NCBI RefSeq assembly: GCF_004331035.1
Contig: NZ_SJNT01000006.1
Coordinates: 163,376 to 227,375 of the forward strand
Source: Acinetobacter sp. ANC 4910
Lineage (GTDB): Bacteria; Pseudomonadota; Gammaproteobacteria; Pseudomonadales; Moraxellaceae
DNA: 64,000 nt
Reading direction: 5' to 3'
Numbering within the stretch: the stretch's first letter is position 1; the number at the start of each line of letters is the position of its first letter. This document shows positions 51,061 through 59,959 of this stretch, one piece after another. The notes below the pieces were generated by a model. That model was not told the DNA's origin and did no database searches. It worked only from the letters and a program-made list of their open reading frames with translations. A program made the position numbers and the translations under genes.

Positions 51061-52106
51061 CAAAAAAATTACTTTTTATTGCAACATTAACCAGCGGGCT
51101 TTTGATTCATTCATCGCTTCAAGCCTGCACCAGAGTAGTGTTTCATGGGAATAATCAAAACATCATGACTGCTCGCTCAATGGACTGGAAAGTCGATGTT
51201 GGCACCAATCTATGGATTATGCCGCAAAACATCGCCCGTAATGGTTTGGCAGGGCCTCAATCCATTCATTGGACGGCTAAATATGGCAGTGTGATTGCGA
51301 CAGGTTATGACATTTCAACCACCGATGGGATCAATGAAAAAGGACTGACAGCCAACCTACTTTGGCTGGTCGAATCTGAATATCCAGAAGTAAAAAACAA
51401 TAAAAAGCCCACTTTAAGTATTTCACTTTGGGCACAATATGTTTTAGATAATTACGCAACTGTCAATGAAGCCATTCGGGCACTGGAGAAAGAGCCTTTT
51501 GTTGTAGTCACGGATAATGTGCCTGGGGAAAAGCGTCTTGCGACCTTACATCTTTCTCTTTCAGATGCATCGGGAGATAGTGCCATTGTGGAATACATCG
51601 ATGGTCAACAAGTGATTCATCATAATGCCAAGTATCAAGTCATGACCAATTCCCCCACTTTTGATGAACAGTTGGCACTGAATCAATATTGGAAGAACAT
51701 TGGAGGAACAACTTTCTTACCCGGCACCAATCGTGCTTCAGATCGTTTTGCCCGCGCCTCATTTTATGTCAATGCCATTCCTAAAAATGCCAATAGCAAA
51801 CAGAGCCTTGCCAGTGTATTTAGTGTGATTCGAAATGCGTCGGTTCCCTTCGGTCTAAATACGGAAGAAGAACCAAATATTTCATCAACACGCTGGCGTA
51901 CGGTTGTTGACCATAAGAATTTGTTATACTTTTTTGAATCGGCAGTTTCACCCAATACGTTCTGGGTAGATTTAAAGCAAATTAACTTTAAATCTACGCC
52001 TTTCAAGAAACTGGACTTAGGTGCAGATCAAGCCAATATCTATGCTGGAGATGCCACAACACACTTTAAGACCACGAAAGCATTTCAGTTTTTAGGAAAA
52101 GAATAA
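51057..52106 (+). CDS. Linear amide C-N hydrolase, choloylglycine hydrolase/penicillin V acylase family
   Basis: 349 residues. The signal peptide ends at Ala23 and Cys24 becomes the N-terminal nucleophile of this Ntn-fold family. In mature numbering Cys1, Arg17 and Asp20 are in CTRVVFHGNNQNIMTARSMDW; the conserved Asn residues are in LTANLLWL and VMTNSPTF, and the Arg in NRASDRFARA, so the active site is complete. Relatives hydrolyse bile salts, penicillin V or, in Gram-negative bacteria, acyl-homoserine lactones. The gene is coupled to DUF389 by a 4-bp overlap. Periplasmic; substrate not predictable. Confidence 0.9.
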   Translation: MTKKLLFIATLTSGLLIHSSLQACTRVVFHGNNQNIMTARSMDWKVDVGTNLWIMPQNIARNGLAGPQSIHWTAKYGSVIATGYDISTTDGINEKGLTANLLWLVESEYPEVKNNKKPTLSISLWAQYVLDNYATVNEAIRALEKEPFVVVTDNVPGEKRLATLHLSLSDASGDSAIVEYIDGQQVIHHNAKYQVMTNSPTFDEQLALNQYWKNIGGTTFLPGTNRASDRFARASFYVNAIPKNANSKQSLASVFSVIRNASVPFGLNTEEEPNISSTRWRTVVDHKNLLYFFESAVSPNTFWVDLKQINFKSTPFKKLDLGADQANIYAGDATTHFKTTKAFQFLGKE

Positions 52107-52183
52107 ATACTGCATGGTACATAGCGTTCATTTATGAAAAAGATGTGTCGTCAGTTTTCTATCGATATCAATAAAGGTTAAAC

Positions 52184-52669
52184 ATGAATATTTTAAAAAT
52201 CAGTCTATTTGGAATAGTAGCGACTATGGGGCTTGTAGGCTGTGCAACTTCAAGCACACAACCTCAAAATATCGCATCGACAGGGTTGTTAATCTGTGCA
52301 CAAAATGAACTTTGTCCTGCGGTGAAAGTCACCCGGAACGAACAAAATCGTAGCAATTTAAAAGTCACGGCATATTTGCCAAGCGCCAAAGATGATTATG
52401 ATATTCAGCAGTTTGTGTTCTTAATTGATCAAAAAACCTATAGTTATGCCCCTACGGCAGCAACCACACATGAATACATCAGCCGTATGGTTCCTCATCG
52501 CTCATCTAACTATATTGTGGTGCCGAGTTCCTTCTTAAGCACGTTTAAAAATGCCAAAGATATTGAATTAAAACTGGTGACAAACAAAGGCAATATTACC
52601 CGTCCTGTATATCGTAATGGACAACAATCCGCTGCTTATCGTGCTTTTATTAACTTATACCAACCTTAA
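52184..52669 (+). CDS. Predicted lipoprotein of unknown function
   Basis: 161 residues. AAAGG precedes the ATG. The lipobox LVGC ends a 19-residue signal (MNILKISLFGIVATMGLVGC). The mature domain is beta-rich (SNLKVTAYLP, QQFVFLIDQKTYSY, NYIVVPSSFL) with a Cys pair (LICAQNELCP). No family recognised. It follows the Ntn hydrolase by 77 bp in the same direction and may be its third operon gene. A terminator follows. Confidence 0.78.
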   Translation: MNILKISLFGIVATMGLVGCATSSTQPQNIASTGLLICAQNELCPAVKVTRNEQNRSNLKVTAYLPSAKDDYDIQQFVFLIDQKTYSYAPTAATTHEYISRMVPHRSSNYIVVPSSFLSTFKNAKDIELKLVTNKGNITRPVYRNGQQSAAYRAFINLYQP

Positions 52670-52684
52670 TTTTTTGACCTAATT

Positions 52685-52713
52685 AAAAGCCTGTCGTTAT
52701 GACAGGCTTTTTT
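52685..52713 (+). terminator. Intrinsic terminator
   Basis: AAAAGCCTGTC / GACAGGCTTTTTT with a 5-base loop, after the lipoprotein gene and before the convergent DMT transporter; flanking A- and T-runs allow both directions. Confidence 0.9.
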
Positions 52714-52732
52714 CTAAATATTTTAAGTGGAA

Positions 52733-53668
52733 TTAATCCGATTTTAAGGCTTTTGCCAAACTTCGTGATTGTACCCAGCCTTGTAAACTCACCACCATAA
52801 TGCCCACCATCACCAATACTGTACCGACAACAAAGTTCAGTTCAATTTTTTCATTCAGCAAGACAACCCCAAATAACACCCCAAACAACGGGGTTAAAAA
52901 GGAGAACACCCCCAAACGAGAAGCCAGATACTCTTTTAACAGCCAAAACCAAATCAGATAACTGGCAAAAGACACAATAATGGTATGAAACAGTAAACTA
53001 CCAATCGCAAACGGCGTCCAATCAATACTGGCTTGCCCCATTGCAAATGCCAGTGGAAATAGCAGAAGGAAAGCAATCAACAGTTGATAAAATAAAGTCT
53101 GGGTTGCAGGTGCTTCTGCTAGCTTGGTTAAACGCACTGCAATCGTGGTTGCCGCCCATAAAATCCCCGCCAGTAATGCCAAGGCATCTCCCCACAAAAT
53201 AGTGCTCGATGCCGCTACCGAACCAGTTGGATGAAATAGAAAAGCAATGCTAATACCGACAAATGCAAGCACGATCCCAGACCACTGCAACATACTCAAC
53301 CGCTCAGACGGAAGCTTCCAGTGTAGCCCCAATGCCACAAAAATTGGGGCGGTATACAGCAGTACCACCGTATGTGATGCCGAGGTAAAACGTAATGCTT
53401 GTGCCACCAAAAAGAATTCCGAGGCAAACAGAACCCCCACCAAAATACCTGCTGCCAAATAATCTCGACGCCACAAAGAGACGCCATCTGCAAGCTTAAT
53501 CATGGGGTAAACCATGAGTGCGGAAAGACCTGAGCGTAATGCAATTTGCATCACAGCGGAAATATCTGGCGCAGCCATTTTTAAAATGACTTGCTGCAAA
53601 CCCCAAATAATACACAGCACAAACATAATGCCCGATGCTTTACTGTCTAATGCCCGACGCTCACTCAC
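52733..53668 (-). CDS. EamA-type drug/metabolite (DMT) transporter
   Basis: 311 residues with ten predicted helices in two EamA repeats (IMFVLCIIWGLQQVILKM at the start, ALALLAGILWAATTIAVRL in the middle). TM9-10 carry SFLTPLFGVLFGVVLLNEKI, the usual EamA signature. Such proteins export metabolites or amino acids across the inner membrane. It is divergent from an AraC-type regulator at 53786, the likely controller. Confidence 0.9.
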   Translation of the reverse strand: MSERRALDSKASGIMFVLCIIWGLQQVILKMAAPDISAVMQIALRSGLSALMVYPMIKLADGVSLWRRDYLAAGILVGVLFASEFFLVAQALRFTSASHTVVLLYTAPIFVALGLHWKLPSERLSMLQWSGIVLAFVGISIAFLFHPTGSVAASSTILWGDALALLAGILWAATTIAVRLTKLAEAPATQTLFYQLLIAFLLLFPLAFAMGQASIDWTPFAIGSLLFHTIIVSFASYLIWFWLLKEYLASRLGVFSFLTPLFGVLFGVVLLNEKIELNFVVGTVLVMVGIMVVSLQGWVQSRSLAKALKSD

Positions 53669-53785
53669 GATCTACTCCAGCTCAACTCATAAATCACCAC
53701 TATAGACCTGTCACTTTTAAAAGATATACTTCAAAACAGACAACCCATACTATTATTCAGGCAAAATGAGCAGCGGGAGAAATAG

Positions 53786-54592
53786 ATGCATACACGTCAA
53801 CAACATGACTATCATCCCATGCCCACCAATGATGATATTCCTGCACCGCTATGGTTTCGCATTTCCGATGCACCCGCAGAATCTTGCTATCCCACGCATG
53901 AACATGCTTGGGGAGAATTTGTCTATGCCCTCAACGGCGTGCTCGAAGTCAAAGTGGATCAGATTCATTTTCTGACCCCGCCCCCTTATGGCATTTGGTT
54001 ACCTCCACATTTAAAACATGCAGGCATTAACCGTACCGAAGTGACTCATTCCACTTTGTATGTACATGAAAGTCTGTGTGAAAGACTGCCGAAACAGGCA
54101 GGTATTTTGCTCACTTCCGCTTTAGTTCCTGCGTTATTACATCATTTACGCTATCATCCTCTGCCTGATCATGACCCCGAACACTTGCGTTTGTTGCATG
54201 TGCTATTGGATCAACTGGAGCATGCCGAATGGGTGGGCAGTTATTTACCCTCGAGTCAGCATCCTGCTTTACAGAGTTTATTGGACTATCTACAACAATA
54301 TCCAGCCGATCAAAGCACGTTGGCACAACTGGCACGGCGGATTAATATGACCGAGCGCACGCTGGCGCGTTATAGTCAGCAAGAACTGGGCATGTCCTTA
54401 AATGAATGGCGACAACGGCTTAAAGTGATTAAAGCCATGTCGATGCTGAATGAAAACAGAACGGTAGAAAGTATTGCACTTGATTTAGGCTATGCCAATG
54501 CCTCTGCTTTTATTAACCTATTCAAACGTTGGATGCGCTGCACCCCCGATCAATTTCGCAAGAACTACGCCGCGGAAAAACAATCCCAATAA
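53786..54592 (+). CDS. AraC-family transcriptional regulator
   Basis: 268 residues with GGGAGAAA before the ATG. An N-terminal cupin-like sensor (about 30-110, HEHAWGEFVYALNGVLEVKV, GIWLPPHLKHAG) precedes the AraC double HTH (about 165-262, STLAQLARRINMTERTLARY, then TVESIALDLGYANASAFINL and the GYANASAFINLFKRW recognition segment). It is divergent from the DMT transporter across a 117-bp gap and probably controls it. Inducer unknown. Confidence 0.92.
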   Translation: MHTRQQHDYHPMPTNDDIPAPLWFRISDAPAESCYPTHEHAWGEFVYALNGVLEVKVDQIHFLTPPPYGIWLPPHLKHAGINRTEVTHSTLYVHESLCERLPKQAGILLTSALVPALLHHLRYHPLPDHDPEHLRLLHVLLDQLEHAEWVGSYLPSSQHPALQSLLDYLQQYPADQSTLAQLARRINMTERTLARYSQQELGMSLNEWRQRLKVIKAMSMLNENRTVESIALDLGYANASAFINLFKRWMRCTPDQFRKNYAAEKQSQ

Positions 54593-54594
54593 AA

Positions 54595-54620
54595 AAAGGA
54601 CTGTAAATACAGTCCTCTTT
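54595..54620. terminator. Intrinsic terminator between convergent genes
   Basis: AAAGGACTGTA / TACAGTCCTCTTT with a 2-base loop region, after the AraC gene and before the convergent FAH-family gene. Confidence 0.8.
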
Positions 54621-54634
54621 AAGTTCAACTTGAC

Positions 54635-55279
54635 TTAAGCATGAACAAAAGTATTCCAAACATAGTCTTGTTGCTGACCTTGCAAAGTCATTTTCAGTTG
54701 ATCACCCGCTTGTAATGCTGCAACGCCTGCAGGTGTCCCCGTCATGATCACATCACCCACTTCTAGGGTAAAGAACTGACTTATATCTGCCAATAATGTA
54801 CCAATATCAAAAATTAAATGCGATGTATTGCCTTGTTGACGAAGTTCATCATTCACCTGCAAGGTGTAATGTACATCGTTCCAATCTTTAACTACATCAG
54901 CAACATTGACCCAATCTGCCACCATACATGAACCATCAAAAGCTTTGGCACGTTCCCACGGCTGACCTTTCTGTTTCAAATCATCCTGCAAATCACGTAA
55001 GGTTAAATCTAAACCCAAAGTCACTGCACCCACTGCTTGCAAGGCTTTTAATGGATCAGTTTCTGCTTTCAGTTCACGATCAATTCTGAGCGTCAGCTCA
55101 CATTCATAATGACAACTGCCCCACGCCGAGTTCCACGAAATTCCATCTTCCAGTGCTTTTAAGCTGCTCGGTGGCTTAATAAACAATACAGGACGGTCGG
55201 GAATCGCATTTCCCAACTCTCTCGCATGGTCTGCATAGCTACGACCGACACAAACAATTTTAGATGGACGTGTACTCAT
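54635..55279 (-). CDS. Fumarylacetoacetate hydrolase family protein (YcgM-like)
   Basis: 214 residues, all FAH domain. IVCVGRSYADHARELG at the N-terminus, the metal ligands in CHYECELTLRI and GLDLTLRDLQ, and the closing GDVIMTGTPAGVAALQAGD are family hallmarks. Members decarboxylate, hydrate or hydrolyse acylpyruvate-like compounds with Mg2+; short YcgM-type proteins are linked to oxaloacetate decarboxylation or acylpyruvase activity. The neighbour upstream is a YcxB-like membrane protein. Confidence 0.9.
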   Translation of the reverse strand: MSTRPSKIVCVGRSYADHARELGNAIPDRPVLFIKPPSSLKALEDGISWNSAWGSCHYECELTLRIDRELKAETDPLKALQAVGAVTLGLDLTLRDLQDDLKQKGQPWERAKAFDGSCMVADWVNVADVVKDWNDVHYTLQVNDELRQQGNTSHLIFDIGTLLADISQFFTLEVGDVIMTGTPAGVAALQAGDQLKMTLQGQQQDYVWNTFVHA

Positions 55280-55315
55280 AATCTTCCCTTCGACTTTTTT
55301 GTGACAATAAATCTT

Positions 55316-55819
55316 TTATTTAGAATGTTTAAATGTATTTTCAAATATGCTTTGATCTTCAGCTGTTGCAAAGGCACGTTTTGGCACAATCACCACAGTG
55401 CGATTTTTTAATTCCAGCATGTAGGTCAGCTTACCAGATGCAAAATTCTGTACTTCATGATAGTGCACAATTTTTTTACGCCCATTGGCATAAATATCGG
55501 CATGTTCCTGATACAAATCGATGCCTTGCTCGCTTTTACCAAATTGATATTTTACAAACTGACGCTTAAACATCATCGGCAAGAACCAATAGCGCAAAAC
55601 CAGTTGTAAAACCAAGAAAAATACGCCCAGTGCAACGTAATAGCGTCCTACCCCAGTAAAACCTAAATAAATACCCCATCCAATGATGGCAATACTAATT
55701 AAAGGGGTAATAAAACGTGTGAACAGCTTTTTACCAAAGGTGGCTAAAGCAAAGCCATCCTGAGATTCCTCAAGATTTAAATAATAACGTAAAGATAAGG
55801 CAGGCTTGCTGTCTGACAT
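55316..55819 (-). CDS. YcxB-like membrane protein
   Basis: 167 residues. Two membrane helices (about 36-55 and 60-82, ITPLISIAIIGWGIYLGF, YYVALGVFFLVLQLVLRYW) are followed by a soluble YcxB-like C-terminal domain (YHEVQNFASGKLTYMLELKNRTVVIVPKRAF) resembling small PH-like folds. Function unknown. It precedes the FAH-family gene in the same direction by 36 bp, so the two may form an operon. Confidence 0.8.
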   Translation of the reverse strand: MSDSKPALSLRYYLNLEESQDGFALATFGKKLFTRFITPLISIAIIGWGIYLGFTGVGRYYVALGVFFLVLQLVLRYWFLPMMFKRQFVKYQFGKSEQGIDLYQEHADIYANGRKKIVHYHEVQNFASGKLTYMLELKNRTVVIVPKRAFATAEDQSIFENTFKHSK

Positions 55820-55962
55820 AAATCCATCATCAATCTGAAAACGAGACTACAGCATAGTACACCAAATTTTAGCTTTTCTTTATGCTTTTCATTGTGACTT
55901 AGCAGCAACAGATTTTTATTTTTGTCACGAAATAGACATGCCTTTGCGTTACTTTAGGCACA

Positions 55963-55993
55963 AAAAAACCGCAAAAAATGCGGTTTCTTTTTT
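55963..55993 (-). terminator. Terminator of tRNA-Arg copy 1
   Basis: AAACCGCA / TGCGGTTT hairpin flanked on the minus strand by a run of Ts, 38 bp beyond the tRNA 3' end. It strongly resembles the hairpin after tRNA-Arg copy 2. Confidence 0.8.
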
Positions 55994-56030
55994 ATGCGAT
56001 AGAACAAATAAATGATCTATGCTCTCAAGT

Positions 56031-56107
56031 TGGTGCGCTCAGAGAGATTCGAACTCCCGACCCCTTAGTTCGTAGCCAAGTGCTCTATCCAGCTGAGCTA
56101 TGAGCGC
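56031..56107 (-). tRNA. tRNA-Arg (anticodon ACG), copy 1
   Basis: 77 nt beginning GCGCTCATAGCTCAGCTGG, anticodon loop CTACGAA, encoded CCA end. Identical to the two copies at 56893 and 57018. A34 is normally deaminated to inosine to read CGU/CGC/CGA. Confidence 0.97.
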
Positions 56108-56217
56108 GACGTCTTGATGGTTGGGCATTATACGCACTTTTATCAAGATGCCTAGTCTTTTTTCAAAAAATGATTTTGAATGCTTAGTTATTAGGCAAAC
56201 ATTCCTTAAACAGACAA

Positions 56218-56820
56218 CTAATTCGAAACCTTTATTTCCTGTCCCTGATAAAATTTATGGTCGGCTAACGCCAACATTGCATGATCATTCGGGCTATCTC
56301 CATAGGCATATACGGCATCAAAATCACTTAAGGCATACTTCTGTTGTATACGCTTAGCTTTTTCCATATACCCACAATCACCATGCTCTAACTCTCCAGT
56401 ATAACTGCCCTCTCGTACTTCTAACTGATTACAGATCAGATCAATGCGCTGTTGCTGACACCAATGGCTTAAATAAACATCTAAAGAGGATGAGACCACC
56501 ACAACTTGATCTCCTTTTTGTTGATGATTAGCGATTTGTTGAAGGGTATGTTCATTCATTAAATTGGGCAAAATTGTTTTCGAAAATTGCTGACCTTGTT
56601 GCTCAAGCATTATGGAAGGATAGTTTTTAAAAGCAGCACGACAAAGTCGGATTCGAATTTGTTGATCATTAACATATCCTAGCCGAAACCCAATGAGCCA
56701 CGGCGCAACGCTTAAACCTCCGAATAACTGTTTTCGATAGGACAATGAATATTTTAAAAAATGACTAAAACTGTCGGAATGTGTAATGGTGTTATCGAAA
56801 TCAAAAAGTGCAAGGTTCAT
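56218..56820 (-). CDS. HAD-IB family phosphatase
   Basis: 200 residues from the ATG at 56820; an upstream GTG would add 12 residues but overlaps a terminator. HAD motif I is LFDFDNTITHSD (6-17), motif II SSSLD, motif III a Lys in EKAKRIQQKY and motif IV YGDSPNDHAML. It resembles SerB-like/PgpC-like phosphatases with a helical C1 cap. Substrate not clear. It sits between two tRNA-Arg copies. Confidence 0.9.
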   Translation of the reverse strand: MNLALFDFDNTITHSDSFSHFLKYSLSYRKQLFGGLSVAPWLIGFRLGYVNDQQIRIRLCRAAFKNYPSIMLEQQGQQFSKTILPNLMNEHTLQQIANHQQKGDQVVVVSSSLDVYLSHWCQQQRIDLICNQLEVREGSYTGELEHGDCGYMEKAKRIQQKYALSDFDAVYAYGDSPNDHAMLALADHKFYQGQEIKVSN

Positions 56821-56861
56821 ATTATTTAATCTACTATTTTTATAAATTTCACGCACAAAAA

Positions 56862-56882
56862 AACCGCAACATGTGCGGTTAA
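56862..56882 (-). terminator. Terminator of tRNA-Arg copy 2 / cluster
   Basis: AACCGCA / TGCGGTT stem followed on the minus strand by seven Ts, 11 bp beyond the tRNA end. The flank GCACAAAAAAACCGCA is nearly the same as the flank after copy 1. Confidence 0.8.
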
Positions 56883-56892
56883 TTGTTCAAGT

Positions 56893-56969
56893 TGGTGCGC
56901 TCAGAGAGATTCGAACTCCCGACCCCTTAGTTCGTAGCCAAGTGCTCTATCCAGCTGAGCTATGAGCGC
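56893..56969 (-). tRNA. tRNA-Arg (anticodon ACG), copy 2
   Basis: Identical 77-nt sequence to copies 1 and 3, including the encoded CCA. Lies 48 bp from copy 3. Confidence 0.97.
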
Positions 56970-57017
56970 GTTACTTGTGTGCCAATTCAGGCGATACGTT
57001 ACATACAGTTTACTTAT

Positions 57018-57094
57018 TGGTGCGCTCAGAGAGATTCGAACTCCCGACCCCTTAGTTCGTAGCCAAGTGCTCTATCCAGCTGAGCTATGAGCGC
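57018..57094 (-). tRNA. tRNA-Arg (anticodon ACG), copy 3
   Basis: Identical to the other two copies. It directly follows tRNA-Ser by 14 bp in the same transcription unit. Confidence 0.97.
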
Positions 57095-57108
57095 GACATA
57101 AGTAAAGT

Positions 57109-57198
57109 TGGCGGTGAGAGAGGGATTCGAACCCTCGGTACAGTTACCCGTACGCATCCTTAGCAGGGATGTGGTTTCAGCCACTCACCCATCTCACC
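57109..57198 (-). tRNA. tRNA-Ser (anticodon GCT)
   Basis: 90 nt with the long variable arm of class II tRNAs (CGTACGGGTAACTGTACCG). It starts GGTGAGATGGGTGAGTGG, has anticodon loop CTGCTAA and an encoded CCA. It is the first gene of the tRNA cluster on the minus strand and is divergent from rnr. Confidence 0.96.
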
Positions 57199-57463
57199 GT
57201 AACGTGCCGCCATAATACAAACTTCATGCTAGCACTGCAAGCAAAGACGCTCAATTTTTTGCTTTTTTTTGCTCATTTAAATACTTTTTAAGCAATTTAT
57301 TCAAACTTGAACGGAATTTATACGGTATCTCAGGTTCTAGCATCCAAAACTCAACCCGCTCACTTGAATTGCGCTGTGAAAAACACATTATTGCAATCAT
57401 TTACGTGCAGTCTGACGCAGCATGTCTTATGCTAATCCTATCTTCTGACACAAAACCAAATCC

Positions 57464-59905
57464 ATGATGAAAAATTGGGTCGATCCTGAAGCTAAAGCGG
57501 AAGCTGAACGCTACGAAAATCCTATTCCGAGCCGTACGCTCATTTTAGAAACCATAGAACAATTAAACTCGCCACAATCACATGCTGATTTAGTGGAACA
57601 TTTCCAAATTGCCGATCAAAAGAGCATTGATGCTCTAAGTCACCGCCTCATCGCTATGGTGCGTGATGGTCAACTCATGAAAGATGGTTTTAAATTTCAA
57701 CGTATGGCCGATCAACCAAGCCATGAAGCTACGGTCTATATCAACAGTAAAGGCTTTGGTACAGCCAGTATCGCAGGTCATGATGATTTATTTCTACCTG
57801 AACGTGAACTGCGCCAAGTCTTTAATGGTGATCGGGTTAAAGTGCAACAAACTTCGGTTGACCGCAAAGGTAAAGCTTGGGGCTTTGTCTCTGAAGTTTT
57901 GCAACGTCGCGTCAAGCAAATCATCGGAAAAGTCTCACAACATGAAGGTGAATACTTTATTCAACCTGCCAATCCAAATGCACATCAACCCATTACACTA
58001 GAAAAAGAGTTGATTGAGCATGCAAAACTCAAACTGGGTGATTCAGTCCGTATTGCGATTGACGACTACCCAACTCGTGAAGAATTCGCAACGGGACACG
58101 TGATTCAGTCCATGGCTGACAAAGCGGATACCGAAATCATTATTCCGCAAACCATTCTAGAGTTTGGTTTGCCATATGAATTCCCAGAAGAAGTCCTGAA
58201 AGAAGCTGAAAGCTTTAAAGAACCCAATGCTAAAGACCGTGAAGGTCGTATCGATTTACGCGACTTGCCTTTAGTCACCATTGATGGTGAAGATGCTCGC
58301 GACTTTGATGATGCCGTTTATGCCGAAAAACGTTCTGGCGGAGGCTATCGTGTAGTCGTGGCGATTGCCGATGTCAGTCACTATGTCCGTATTGGCAAAC
58401 CGCTGGATGATGAAGCACAAGAACGTGGCACCTCAGTTTATTTCCCGCATTTTGTGCTGCCAATGTTGCCTGAAGCACTCTCGAATGGATTGTGTTCTTT
58501 AAATCCGCATGTAGACCGTTTATGCATGGTCTGTGATTTAAAACTTTCCCGTGCAGGTCGCGTCACAAGCTTTGAATTCTACCCTTCAGTCATGCATTCC
58601 AAAGCACGTCTCACCTACACACAAGTTGCCCAATATTTCGATGGCGACAGTGCTGCAGTGCCTGAAGATCGTGAAGTACGTAAATCACTGAATACCTTAC
58701 TCCAACTGTACCAAATCCTTAAAGACTTACGTGGCAAACGTCATGCTATGGAATTTGAAACCGTCGAAACCTACATGACCTTTGATGACTTGGGTGGTAT
58801 TAATGAAATTCTGCCACGCACGCGTAACGATGCACATAAACTGATTGAAGAATGTATGTTGTTGGCGAACGTGGCTGCGGCTGAGTTTGCTCTCGAGCAT
58901 GATATTCCAATGCTGTACCGTGTGCATGAACCACCTGAGTTCTCTCGCATTCAAAAAGTCCGTGATTTTGTTAAATTATTGGGACTGAAATTCCCAGACC
59001 AACCCACACAAGCAGATTATCAGGCAGTCATTGAAGCGACCAAAGATCGTATCGATGCACCAAGTATTCATGCAGTGTTGTTACGCTCTATGATGCAAGC
59101 TTATTACGGCGCGAAAAATGCAGGACACTATGGTCTGGCTTATGAAGCCTATACCCACTTCACTTCGCCAATTCGCCGCTACCCAGATTTACTGCTGCAT
59201 CGTGCCATTAAAGCAAAATTAGCTGGAAAACCATTCCCACTTTCAGGCGCAGCACTGGATGATGCTGGTGAACATTTCTCTCAGACTGAACGTCGTGCAG
59301 ATGAAGCCTCTCGCTCTGTAACCATGTGGTTAAAATGCCACTATATGCAACAGCATCTAGGGGATGAATTTGTCGGGGTGATTTCGGCTGTGGCTGAATT
59401 TGGTCTGTTCGTGACCCTGAAAGACCTGTATGTCGATGGTATGGTACATGTCAGTAAACTCGGCGATGACTTCTTTGTGTTTGACCAAGTCAGCCAAAGT
59501 CTGGTGGGACAAAACCGTGGACAAACGTTTGGTTTAGGCGATGAAGTCAAAATTAAAGTGGCTGGCGTGAACTTAGAAGAGCGCAAGATTGATTTTGAAC
59601 TGATTCAACAACTGACCCACGCGGGACGTGCGATTCGTAGCCGTGCTCCACGTATTGCCAAAGCAGCAACGGTTCAGGCGAAAGAAGAAACTTTTAACCC
59701 ACGTGCGGCGAAAGCTGCAACTGAAGCACGAGAATCTGGCGATCAACCCGTTGTGAAAAAGAAAGCCAAGTCCAAAGCCAATTCTTTCGCTAAAAAAGCC
59801 GATAAGAAAGCCTCGGGTAAAACTGAGACTAAAGGCAAAGACAAAGCCAAGAAAAAGAGCAAAGACAAAAAGAAAAAAGCCAACGCGAAAGTGCGTAGCG
59901 AATAA
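57464..59905 (+). CDS. rnr: Ribonuclease R
   Basis: 813 residues. An N-terminal HTH region (about 20-80), cold-shock domains (about 85-230), the RNB catalytic domain with the Mg2+-binding aspartates in TIDGEDARDFDDAVYAE near 270-286, and an S1 domain (GVISAVAEFGLFVTLKD, near 640) are present. The C-terminal tail from about 715 is extremely Lys/Ala-rich, as in other RNase R proteins that use it for structured RNA and ribosome binding. It is a processive 3'-5' exoribonuclease. Two ATG codons in tandem begin it; there is no obvious Shine-Dalgarno. Confidence 0.97.
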   Translation: MMKNWVDPEAKAEAERYENPIPSRTLILETIEQLNSPQSHADLVEHFQIADQKSIDALSHRLIAMVRDGQLMKDGFKFQRMADQPSHEATVYINSKGFGTASIAGHDDLFLPERELRQVFNGDRVKVQQTSVDRKGKAWGFVSEVLQRRVKQIIGKVSQHEGEYFIQPANPNAHQPITLEKELIEHAKLKLGDSVRIAIDDYPTREEFATGHVIQSMADKADTEIIIPQTILEFGLPYEFPEEVLKEAESFKEPNAKDREGRIDLRDLPLVTIDGEDARDFDDAVYAEKRSGGGYRVVVAIADVSHYVRIGKPLDDEAQERGTSVYFPHFVLPMLPEALSNGLCSLNPHVDRLCMVCDLKLSRAGRVTSFEFYPSVMHSKARLTYTQVAQYFDGDSAAVPEDREVRKSLNTLLQLYQILKDLRGKRHAMEFETVETYMTFDDLGGINEILPRTRNDAHKLIEECMLLANVAAAEFALEHDIPMLYRVHEPPEFSRIQKVRDFVKLLGLKFPDQPTQADYQAVIEATKDRIDAPSIHAVLLRSMMQAYYGAKNAGHYGLAYEAYTHFTSPIRRYPDLLLHRAIKAKLAGKPFPLSGAALDDAGEHFSQTERRADEASRSVTMWLKCHYMQQHLGDEFVGVISAVAEFGLFVTLKDLYVDGMVHVSKLGDDFFVFDQVSQSLVGQNRGQTFGLGDEVKIKVAGVNLEERKIDFELIQQLTHAGRAIRSRAPRIAKAATVQAKEETFNPRAAKAATEARESGDQPVVKKKAKSKANSFAKKADKKASGKTETKGKDKAKKKSKDKKKKANAKVRSE

Positions 59906-59913
59906 ACCGATGC

Positions 59914-59949
59914 GGTGTTAAGACTTCTGGTCTTAACACCCTTTTTTTA
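59914..59949 (+). terminator. Intrinsic terminator of rnr
   Basis: GGTGTTAAGAC / GTCTTAACACC, an 11-bp perfect stem with a 5-base loop and a C-T7 tail. It ends 11 bp before the next start codon. Confidence 0.92.
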
Positions 59950-59959
59950 TAAAACTATA

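Noticed and set aside
57018..57198. A genomic island attached to the tRNA-Arg or tRNA-Ser genes
   Set aside because: No integrase gene or attachment repeat is seen; flanking genes are ordinary housekeeping genes.
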